Origin: Helochares maculicollis
Taxonomy: Eukaryota; Arthropoda; Insecta; Coleoptera; Hydrophilidae
NCBI GenBank assembly: GCA_033557835.1
Contig: JAWQRO010000370.1
Location: 1 to 41,189, forward strand
Reading direction: 5' to 3'
DNA length: 41,189 nt
Both the position numbers and the translations under genes were made by a program. Below the pieces are notes generated by a model. It made no database searches. It had not been told where the DNA came from and was given only the letters and a program-made list of their open reading frames with translations. The stretch's first letter is position 1; every line of letters begins with the position of its first letter. This document shows positions 11,101 to 23,100 of this stretch, in pieces.

Positions 11101-14100
11101 CCTGCAAATTATATTCGTAGCCTGCAAATTATCCCACATTTATACCATCTTGATCCATGGGTGGTAAAAATGTGGCAGACCAATCCGGTATCATTGTTGA
11201 GATCAAATTTGTTCAGGAATGTTTCTAAAAAACAACCAAGTTGAAACCGCCGAATTAATCTACAATTGTTTTGTACTCTATCCAACTGTGACTAATTACC
11301 CAATGATTCCATTTAGCTATGTGCTTACTCTCCGACAACATCACCGAGTACTACTATGTAGCCCAGGGTAAAACTACCATCCCCAATGTAGATGACAATG
11401 AGGAATGCGCCCTCACTGATGTAAGTGGGTGAAAAGAGACCACGGTCGAACATGAAAAACACCCACGAGTTGTTGGTTTTCTTTCTTTTGAAATTGACTT
11501 GAATGCTAAATTTGAAAACGAAATGTAGACGGAGAAGGATCTCGGCAAGCCGACGAGACGGAGCTTGCTGGATCCCCACCAATTGGCTTTCACTAAAATT
11601 GGCAGTTGTTTTTAGATCAGTTAATCGAAACAATACAGCGCCGAAACCATTTGCAAATTTCGATGCAAATTTACAACGATTCAAATTAAACCGCCCAAAT
11701 CACTTTGGTGATTGGTCCAAACTGGACTGAACCAAATGCGATTGGTTCAAATTGGATGGAGTCAATTGTGATTGGTCCAACTTGAACTGAACCAAATGCG
11801 ATTGGTCCCACATTAGGTTGAACCAAATGCCATTGGTTCAAATTGGACTGAGTCAATTGCAATTGGTCTAAATTGGATTGAGTCAATTGCGATTGGTCCA
11901 AGTTGGATCGAACCAAATGTGATTGGTTCAACATAGATTGAGCCAAGTGTGATTGGTCTAAATTGCACCGGATAGTATTTGTTTCGTTTTAAACTTGCCC
12001 CGATCGAAATTTGTCCTGACCCAAATTGGTTGTGACCGAATTTGCACTGACTCAAATTTTTGTCTAGACCAAATTTGTGCGACCCAAGTGTGACAGACCC
12101 AACTTGTAACGATCCAAGTGTGACAGACCCAACTTGTAGCGATCCAAGTGTGACAAACCCAATTTATTGACCCAAGTGTGCAACATACTCTCTTGTTCTA
12201 CCCCCTAGTTTTCGTACTTCCCCTACCAAACCATTGTGACGTCTTGAGACCAAACAAAAAAACCCTCTCACAAACAGGCTGAGGAGACAGACCGAATCAG
12301 CCCCCATGTCCAATTTACGAATTATTTTTACATCTCACATAAGACGCAAGATGTAGAAATCCTTACTAATGCTCCAAATAATCCACAGACATCTGCCTCT
12401 TGGACAAAGATGTCTCTTTCTACTACTTTGTCGCTCAGGGCAAAACGACAATTCCATCCGTGGATGACAATGAGGAAATGTCAATTACCGATGTAAGCCC
12501 CTCTGTGTAGCATTGCGTATAGACAGGCAAATGCAGCCCTTCCCGATCCCGTTGGAGTCCCTTTCTATCCCCTGTGCTGTCAATAGATGTTAAGCATATG
12601 TATTGGTAACAAACCGTAGCTAACCCATTGTTGTTTTTGTTGTGAAGAAGTAGAGTAAGACTAGCTCCAAGGGTAAAACTGTTGTGACTAATTTAGTGTC
12701 TTAGTTAATTTCAGTAGTACCCCAGATTTTAGTACCTACGTAACATAAACAGGAGCAAGGGATGGGCGTTGCCTAGAATCCTGATCAATCCTGGTTTTGC
12801 CCCGGTCGGCGGTTTAAAACCAACTGATTCTGATTTATCTGCCTACAGAACTCTGCTTGCTAAGCAATCGAGTTTCCGATTATCCGTTCATATGCCATGG
12901 TAAAACACGCATTGAAGGGGTCAACGATTACCTAGAGGGTGAGGTGACTGATGTAAGCAAACAGAAAACGCAAACAAACCACCAAGCAAATTTGAGCAAC
13001 CCCCTTTAAACCCTGCGGTGCAGGGAGCGCGCTGGCATCCAAATTCGACTCAAAATTCTGCTGCTGCTGCTTCTTTCTCAATTGGCGGGTTCTCAGTGGT
13101 TCTGAGGCAGATGAACAGGAACCCCAGGCAAAGCCCGCTCCCTGTCGTGCATGTCCACCTATGACTAGTACTCAAAACTGACCGGACCAAAAAATACCCA
13201 ACTTTATAGTTACGAGCTTCTGATGAGGCTTCCACAGTTCCAACCGAGACGTTTTTGACTAAAGAGACTCGTTTTGACCCAACGAATTGGTTTTGGTCCA
13301 CTAGACTCCTTTTGGACAAACAAACTCGTTTTGGCCAAGCAGACTCGTTTTGACCCGAGTTGGTTTTGGTCAACCAGACTCGGTTTGACCAAACAAACTT
13401 GTTTTGAACAAACAGACTCGTTTTGGCCAAACAAACTCGTTTTGGCCAAACAGACTCGTTTTGGCCAAACTCGTTTTGGCCAGACTCGTTTTGGCCAAGC
13501 AAACTCGTTTTGGTCAGACTCCTGTTGGCCAGACTCGTTTTGGATAAACCGACTCGTTTTGGCCAAGAAGACTCGTTTTGGCCAAGCAAACTCGTTTTGG
13601 TCAGACTTGTTTTGGCCAGACTCGTTTTGGCCAGACTCGTTTTGACCAACCAGACTTATTTTGACCAGACTCATTTTGACCATACTTTATTCTGACGAGG
13701 CTTTGTCAGTCCAGACGATTTAAACGATGTTAAGCTTCATCCCCAAAAAGCTTCAAGTTGACAATTTTGTTGGTTGAACAATAAAAAGCTGTAAATACAC
13801 CCCATGATGTATCATCATCTGCTCGCTTCACTTTTCTTGTGTATATAATGTAAATATTTCGTCCTGGCAAGCCCGCAGGACAATTTTGGGCAAGGAACTT
13901 GGCCGATTTTTGCACTTTGCCATTTTTTTTTTCACAAAGAAATCCCAATCACCGTCTTTTTTGCCCCACAGAGATATGTCTGTTGTCGAATAACATACAC
14001 GAGTACAACAATGTAGCCCAGGGAAAAATCACTATTCCTGGCGTCGACGACAGCGAGGAACTTGAGGCTACGGATGTAAGTTTCGACGCCCTTTAGCCCC

Positions 14101-17100
14101 AGCCCCATGTGAACGTCTCTGTTTTTGGATCCAACTGTCTGATGTATTTTGACTTCACGTATTTTGAGCCCTCGTACTTGTAGCCCACTTACTTTGAGCC
14201 CACTCACTTTGAATCCCATTACTTTGAATCCAGCAACTTCGAACCCAGCAACTATTAAATCTGTAACTTTAAGTCCAATCACTTTAAGTCCAGTCACTTT
14301 ATATCCAGGCACTTTCAATCCAGGCACTTTAAATCCAGGCACTTTAAATCCAGGCTCTTTAAATCCAGGCTCTTTAAATCCAAGCTCTTTAAATCCAGTT
14401 AATTTGAATCCACTCTCTTTGAACCCAATTATTTAGGATTCAGCCCATTTTAAATCCTTTCATTAAAATCCATTCATATTGATTCCATCAGTATCAAGTT
14501 CATTTATTGCAAGCCTTGAAGTGTTCCCAAAGTGACATTTGTCGTATTTGGGCCCCCTTGTGACGTCTGTAGATTTGTAAATTGTGCCCCACGTAGCCCC
14601 CTGACGAACATGCACCACCAGCGCCCCTAGTTTATGTGTAAATACCGATGTAGGGTACTCTCACTATGTACTGTATATAAGTCTGTAGATTTGCTGTAAG
14701 TGTTGTGGATTTGGCCACGTGTCTTGTAAATGTTGTATAGTTCAACAGTTTTATTTGTTTATACTGTATACATATGGTTAACGTTTTTTGGTTTTTGTTG
14801 GTAAGTTTTTAATTTGCTTATTTAATAACAATAACAATACTTTGACTCACCGATTTAGTGTATATACTGTACCAGAAAGACACAAATCGCTTCTTGTACA
14901 AACAAAGAGGAATTAACGCTTGTTGCTGCAAGTCTCCCGACACTTTTCACAATTCACAACTTGACATCTAACTCTAATACACTGTCTCACATCACATTTA
15001 ACACCATGATAGCGGTTGAGTGACCATTTATCCGCTTTTGGACAACCCTGGCCTTGTTTCCTTCAGGCCGAATTGTTGAGTGACCAAAGCTGCGCAATGG
15101 TCAAGCAGCCGCTCTAAAAGTTTCACAAAGCAAAATACAATTGCATACTCGATGCAAACTGTGAAATGAAAGTACGGCGAAACTGACGGAATTTCTTTCC
15201 CCAAATGTAGCAAGCCTTCGACGTCTTGGGCTTCACCCAGGAAGAAAAGGACAACATCTACAAGATCACCGCCTCTGTCATGCATATGGGTTGCATGAAG
15301 TTCAAGCAAAGAGGTCGCGAAGAACAGGCTGAAGCTGATGGCACTGAGGTACGACTTCAACCCCTGCCTCAAAAATACTGTCACCTCAATATCTGCCCAA
15401 AAATCCTGTCACTTTGCTTCTTTGCGCCAAAATCCTTCCTGAGATGACAAATCCCTACAAAAACATCTTCCTGAAATTGGTTTCCCTTCATTAATTTGTA
15501 AAAATTTTCATGGATTTGTGAATCTTCATGAATCTTTTCATGAATTTGTGAATCTTCATGAATCTTTTCACGAATTTGTGAATCCTCATGAATCTTTACG
15601 AGAATTGTTGAATCTTCATGAACTTGTGAATCTTTTCATGCACTTGTAAATCTCTTCATGAGTACGTAAATCTTTTCATGAATTTGTAAATCTTCATGAA
15701 TCTTTTCATTAATTTTTGAATCTTCATGAACCTTTTCATGAATTTATCAATCTTTTCATGCATCTGTAAATCTCTTCACGAGTACGTCAATCTCTTCACG
15801 AGTACGTAATCTCTTCATGTATTTGTAAATCTCTTCTTAAACCCACGAATTAACTCCTCTGAATCTTTTCATGAGCTCGCACCTTTCGTCCTGAGTTTAC
15901 AAGATTTTTGCTGAATTCAAGCGAATATTTAATGTTATTTTGCTTGCAGGAAGGTGACCGTGTTGCCAAACTTTTGGGCGTTGACTGCCAAGCCTTGTAC
16001 ACCGCTCTCTTGAAGCCCAGAATCAAGGTCGGTAATGAATTCGTCACCCAAGGTCGTAACGTCGCTCAAGTCAACTACTCTGTCGGTGCCATGTCCAAGG
16101 CCATGTTTGACAGGCTTTTCAAGTGGCTCGTCAAGAAGTGTAACGAAACTCTCGACACCAAGCAGAAGAGACAGCACTTCATTGGTGTACTGGATATTGC
16201 TGGTTTCGAAATCTTCGACGTAAGTTTCCTGGAAAAAGAGATCTTCTACAAAATATGATCTGGTTGAGGAAAGATTTACTGAGAAGATCTTCCATAGAAA
16301 AAGAGAGGATTTTCTGCAGACAAAAATTAGCGAAAGGATCTTCTATATACAAAATTTTACGAGAGGATCTTTTATAGACAAAACTTAGCGAGAGGATCTT
16401 CTATGGAGAACACTTAGCGAGAGGATCTTTTATAAGCAAAATTTAGCGAAAATATCTTCTATAAACAAAATATAGCGAGAGCATCTTGTACAGAAAGTGC
16501 GAGAATCTTTCATATAAAATACGAGGATCTTTTGTGAAGAATTTCACTAGCCTTGTGGAAAGTCCTATTGAAGAGATCTTGTATGGAAGGTCCTATTGAG
16601 AAGACTTCTCTGGAAGATCCTATTAAGGAGGTTTCTCTGGAAGATCCCCTAGAAATGACTTCTATTGAAGATCCTATTAAGGAGACTTCTCTGGAAGATC
16701 CTCTAGAAGAGACTTCTATGGAAGATCCTGCTAAGGAGACTTTTAAGGAAGATCCTATTAAGGAGACTTCTCTGGAAGATCCTGTAAAGGAGACTTCTCT
16801 GGAAGATCCTATTGAGGAGACTTTTCTGGAAGAATCTATTAAGGAGACTTCTATGGAAGATCCTGTTAAGGAGACTTCTCTGGAAGATCCTATTAAGGAG
16901 ACTTCTATGGAAGATCCTGTTAAGGAGACTTCTCTGGAAGATCCTTTAGAGGAGACTTCTATGGAATATCCTGTTAAGAAGACTTTTAAGGAAGATCCTA
17001 TTAAGGAGACTTCTCTGGAAGATCCTATAAAGGTGACTTCTCTTGAGGATCCTATTAAGGATCTTCTCTAGAAGATCTTTTTAAGAAGATCTATGAAAAG

Positions 17101-20100
17101 ATCTTCGTCTTCCAAGGAAATTTAGCATTGAAAGCAGCTTCGAACAGTCATATTTTCAGTAGAATATCTCTTTCACAAGGAAGATCAAAATAAGAGACAA
17201 AAAAGATTCTTTGTTAGCGGTTACGCGAGAGATGAGCAGCCTTCACTTGTTTTAAGCGAAATGGAGGAAGGTCAGATCAAATCACAGCAGCTCAGCTCTC
17301 GCGCTTGCCCGTTATATATGTTCAATGTATTTCGATTCCGCAATTTAGCATAGGCTCAGCCCCCAGGACTAAGAAGAGGATATTTCTGGAATCTTTGATC
17401 TGTCTAAATGTTGATAGTCTTCCTTCCTGTATTGCGTTCTTTAGTGCAGCCTTCTTCTTCTTCTCGTAGCATCTATCTGAAAGCCTAGTAGTCTTCCATT
17501 TTACCTATAGTTAGTCTCTACCATTCAGTAGTTGCTAGATCCTGACCAGCTCTTTTTTCTCTGTCAATCCATAGTTGACTTTTCTAGAACAGTCGTGTTT
17601 TCGCCCATTAGACCCAATTTAGGCCCCCAAAGCCTGTTTTGTCTGCTCCAGTCCAAAATGTGACGTCCAAAACATCCAACATGACGACTTAATGACAAAA
17701 TTTTCTCACCCAGTACAATGGCTTCGAGCAACTCTGCATCAACTTCACCAACGAGAAGCTCCAGCAGTTCTTTAACCATCACATGTTCGTCCTCGAACAA
17801 GAGGAGTACGCCAAAGAGGGCATTATTTGGCAGTTCATCGATTTTGGCATGGACTTGCTCGCCTGTATTGAGTTGATCGAGAAGGTACTTGGGGAGGGTG
17901 TCTGGGTTTTAGGCTTTAGATTAGAGGTGAAAGGTAGGCTTTGTGCGTTGTTGTGCTAGAGGGTTGTTTTAGTGGTCCTCCTTTGACTCCCAGAACGGAA
18001 TGGTCCGCCCCAGCATGTTCAGACCAGCCCCTTTTAACCCCTCTGTCTTTATCTCCAGTTCAACGGCTTCGAACAGTTGTGTATCAACTTCACCAACGAA
18101 AAGCTCCAACAGTTCTTTAACCATCACATGTTCATTCTGGAGCAAGAAGAGTACAAAGTAGAAGGAATTGTGTGGTCGTTTATCGATTTTGGGATGGACT
18201 TGCTAGCCTGTATTGAGCTGATCGAGAAGGTACTTAGATTCATGTTTGTTTAGGCAGCGCAGAAGGAAGCTCGTCGTCACTAACCGTGGTACCAGCAGTG
18301 CCACTCGACCAATGCTAACCTATGTCTCAGGATTAAATGTACACCCCAGTTGTAGTAGATCTTTGTGCCTAACTGTTCTTTATTGGTTTTCTCTAGTACA
18401 ACGGTTTCGAACAATTGTGTATCAACTTCACCAACGAAAAGTTGCAACAATTCTTTAACCATCACATGTTCGTACTCGAGCAAGAAGAGTACAAAACTGA
18501 AGGTATCAATTGGGTCTTTATTGATTTCGGTATGGACTTATTGGCCTGTATCGAGTTGATCGAAAAGGTAATTTGAGCAAAATTAGCACGGAATTTTGAA
18601 AGATCTTCGTGTATCGTCCAGAACGACCAAAAGTACGGTTATTCTGATTCTGACTTCGAAAACAAAGAAAGAACGGAACTCCTTGTATGTTATTGTTATT
18701 AAGGACTACCATCTACGTGTTGATAACAAACAACCCTGTGGACCTCTGTAGTTGTAAACCAACCGATCTGTGACCGAGTTGTAACCTGGGGCAGATTGGC
18801 TTACAAAATGGCCAACTGCCCCCCCTGTAGTGTTGATCCTGTTTTTTGTAGTAATTTGTGTATTTGTTTTTAACCCTTTGTAGTTCAACGGCTTCGAACA
18901 GTTGTGTATCAACTTTACTAATGAGAAATTGCAACAATTCTTTAACCACCACATGTTCGTACTTGAACAAGAAGAGTACCAACGTGAAGGTATCGAGTGG
19001 GCCTTCATTGACTTCGGTATGGACCTTTTGGCCTGTATCGAATTGATCGAAAAGGTAATTCGGGGTCGAGGAAACGCGCTTACGAATTACCACCCTAAAA
19101 GGACTTACTAACCCTTGCTTACGGGGGCCACCCTAAGAACCACGATCTCCAAAATCTGATCTTGGGCTGGCTCCCGAACGTTCTAAATGTTTAATGTGCT
19201 TCTGGCCGCTGGAGGAACGGCTCCGAATGCTTGCGCAGGTTAGATCTTTTCAGCTTATTAACGCTTTGCAGTATAATGGATTCAACCAACTGTGCATAAA
19301 TTACTCGAATGAAAAGCTCCAGCAGTTTTTCAACCACCACATGTTTATCATGGAGCAGGAAGAGTACGAGCGCGAAGGCATACCCTGGACGTTCATCGAT
19401 TTTGGCATGGATTTGCAAGCCACTATCGATTTGATCGAGAAGGTATTTTGGTTGAACCTCCCCATTTAACCACCTCAGTTTGTGGGCGCCTTCAACTTTT
19501 GGAACTGCTGCTTAGTGAAGACTAGGCCCAGGCAATATCAGCCACATTTTCGGCTCCTCTTCACTAATTCGCAGCAAGACCAAAATTTGGCAGCGCCCAG
19601 CACCTTAGCAAACCACAACGTCCAGTAGTAACAATGTTTACCCTGTTTTTTATGCACAGTTATGAGAATGTATTGTACAAAAAACGAACGCTTGCTGTTG
19701 CACTTTGGTAAGTATACGAATCCACAACCGGAACGTGCTGCCTTGGCTACACTCGATTCTCACACATTGATTGGCAATTGTTTTCTAGCATCAGGGCACC
19801 TTGACGATGTTGCTCTTTGCACCATTTTTGCACCAGACACTTTTTGCACCAGACACTTATTGCACCAAACACTTTTTGCACCAAATTAATTTGCATCGAA
19901 TTTGCTCAAAAAATTTTTGCTCCAAATAATTTTCTCATCAAACAATTTTTGCACAAAATAATTTTTGCATCTCTCGCATCAATAATCTTTTTATAATAAT
20001 TCAAGCAAGCAACATTTTGCCTCGTTTTTGTGCTACTTAAAATTTTCAAAACCGACACTAAAAATCGCCGCCGTAACTCTCAAAGCAGCACTACCAATCC

Positions 20101-23100
20101 AAAACCAGGTTCCTGAAGAGCCCCAGTTTAACTCTTGACGCTTTCCACAGCCTATGGGTATCTTGTCCATTCTTGAGGAAGAGTCTATGTTCCCCAAGGC
20201 CACCGACAAGACCTTCGAGGAAAAATTGAACAACAACCACTTGGGCAAGTCTCCCAACTTCATGAAGCCCAAACCACCAAAGCCTGGCCAACAAGCTGCC
20301 CACTTCGCTATTGGTCACTACGCCGGCAATGTAAGTCTTACATCCTGGTCAATCTTCTGAATTACAAACAATTCCTACGAAGTTAGACAATTTTGAGCTC
20401 CTACTGTTCAAAATTGTCTAACTTCGTCAAGAAAGTCTAAAGTTTGACTATTTTTTTATTCATGATACCAAGTATACAACATATAAGCTCAAAACCATTC
20501 ACAATTCTTGTGCCAAATAAGACAAAAGGGTGCCTCTTATACCCAGAAACAACTCGTTATACTTAGCACCCTTAGCACAGACAATAAGCCATCAAGTTAT
20601 TTCTGTAGCTTAACGTGCAGAACCCAATAAATCATTCTAAATTCAAAGGTAATGAAACAAAAACAAAGAAAACTTTTTGGATTTTTTCAATCCAATCTTC
20701 TATATGCAGATAACAAGAAAAAAAGCTTCGCATTTCAAACTTAGCTCGCTCATCTACAAACCGGACAGTTCTTTCCAACACTTAAAAACTTAGTAGCTGC
20801 GCCGTCGGCGCAGCCGATTTGAGCTTCGCTCTTCAATTAAGGACGTCAACCTAAGCTTGTACCATCCAGAAACGTCCTGCTATTAAGAATCTCGCTAAGC
20901 CTTTAGCATCCAGCAACATTCCGCCATTAAGAGTCTCGCTAAGATTTTTGCCTCCAGAATCGTTCCGCTATTAAGAGTCTCGCTAAGCCTTTAGCATCCA
21001 AAAACATTCCGCTATTAAGAGTCTTGATAAGATTTTTGCATCTAAAAACATTCCGTTATTAAGAGTCTCGCTAAGATTTTTGCATCCAGAATCGTTCCGC
21101 TATTAAAAGTCTCGTTAAGATCTTAGAATTCGGAAACGTTCCGCTATTAAGAATCTCGCTAAGATTTTAGCAGCCAGAATCGTTCCGCTATTAAGAGTCT
21201 CGCTAAGCCTTTAGCATCCAGAAACATTCCGCTATTAAGAGTCTCTCTAAAAGAGCGTGGCTGATGCTTTTCATATCCAAGAACAGCTCGCTGGAGTTGA
21301 CTTCCTTAGCTCAGGCTTGATTAGATAGCTTGATAAAGATGTTGTCTCAATATTTTAGCACATGGAATCTTAAAGAATCTTTAAAAATTTAAGGAAAACA
21401 CACAATTGAAGGACAATTGCAGAACAATGGGAGAAATGCAAAGGCAAGGATCTCATTAGTTTTAAATAATTTTGAACCCAGACTCAGATCGACAATCCAT
21501 CAAAATTTATAAATTACAGAACGCGATAAGCTTGTAGATTACTTAGAAAAATGAGAACCTGTGAAAATTAGACTGGTAAAAAGATACCAGAATGTAAAGT
21601 AAACATTTAGAATGAAGCACACTTTCTAACACAAAAACAGGTCGTTAGCCCAGACTTGATAGATCAACTATAGACGTTATCTCAATAGTTTAGCGTACAA
21701 AATCTTGAAGAGACTTTCAAAATTTAAGAAAAAGCAGAATTGAAGAGCAATTAAAGAAAAATTTCAAAGCAATGGCAGAAATTCAAAGTCAAGGACATCA
21801 TTAATATTAAATCAATCATTTTGTATCCAGACCCAGGTCTGGATCTATCAAAATTTGTAACTTACAGAACGCGATAATCTTGTAGAATACTTAGAAAAAT
21901 GAGAATCTGTGATAATAGAGCTCTTAAAAAGGCACCAAAAGATTAGATAAACATTAAAAATGAATCACAGGCAACTAGCCCTCAACTAAAAAAGTTAACT
22001 CTCTATTTCATCACACAGAACCTTAAAGAAACAGTTTAAATTAAGGAAATACATGATTGGAGAAAAGAGAAAAGATTGTTTTTCTTCATTTTGTAATCGA
22101 TTATTGTATATACTGATATTTAGAATCGAAAGAAAAGAAAACAGATGATTTTCACTGCAATGTACTCTCTAACACTTAAAAACTTAGTAGTTGTGCCTTC
22201 GGCGCAGCCAATTCAAGCTTCGCTCTTCAATTAAGAACGTCAACTTAAGCTTCTAATATCCAGAAACATTCTGCTATTCAGAATCTCGCTAAGCTTTTAG
22301 CATCCAAAACATTCCGCTATTAAGAGTCTCGCTAAGACTTAAGCATCCAGAAACATTTCGCTATTAAGAATCTCGCTAAGCTTTTAGCATCCAAAAATAT
22401 TCCGCTTATAAGAGTCTCACTAAGCATTTACAATCTAGAATCATTCCGCTCACAAAGATTATAGCATCCAGAAACATTCCGCTATTAAGAGTCTCGCTAA
22501 GGTCTTAGCATCTAGAAACATTTCGCTACTAAGAGTCTTGCTAAGATCTTAGCATCCAGAAATATTTCGCTAATAAGAATCCCGCTAAGATTTTAGCATC
22601 CAGAAACATTCCGCTATTAAGAGTCTCGTTAAGATATTAGCATCCAGAAACATTCCGCTATTAAGAGTTTCGCTAAGATTTTAGCATCCAAAAACATTCC
22701 GCTATTAAGAATCTCGCTAAGACTTTAGCATCCAGAAATATTTCTCTATTAAGAATCTCGCTAAGATTTGAGCATCCAGAAACATTCCGCTATTAAGAAT
22801 CTCGCTAAGATTTTAGCGTCCAGAAACATTCCGCTATTAAGAGTCTCGCTAAGATTTTATCATCCAAAACCATTCCGCTACTAAGAGTCTCGCTAAGATT
22901 TTGACATCCAGAAATATTCCACTATCAAGAGTTTCGCTAAGATTTTAGCATCCGAAAACTTTCCGCTGTTAAGAATCTCGCTAATACTTTAGCATCCAGA
23001 AACATTCCGCTATTAAGAATGTGGGGGGGGTCTAAGGGGGAGCTATCGCCCCTCCCCTTCACACCCAGACATCAAGACAAACATGCTTAAACTGTATTAA

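Larger units (their letters stand above)
9916..11316. other. Intron between C6 and cluster 7
   Basis: 1.4 kb with a CTTCAG-rich array (9990-10545), a 21-bp array (about 11050-11130) and otherwise unassigned sequence. No gene was seen. Confidence 0.6.
16220..17713. other. Intron between C8 and the relay cluster
   Basis: 1.5 kb. A 29-bp array (16265-16510) and a 27-bp array (16550-17085) fill the first half. The second half (17086-17713) holds no gene recognised. Confidence 0.65.

Noticed and set aside
13050..13695. Several frames of 90-199 residues on both strands near exon 7d
   Set aside because: All derive from the ACTCGTTTTGGCC array and are open on both strands, the mark of simple repeat rather than coding DNA.
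16553..17071. 172-residue plus-strand frame of KETSLEDPI repeats
   Set aside because: A 27-bp minisatellite is a multiple of three and so stays open; it lies within an intron and does not fit the Mhc reading frame.
20870..23020. Regular direct repeats that could suggest a CRISPR array
   Set aside because: Repeats are contiguous without unique spacers and lie in a eukaryotic intron.
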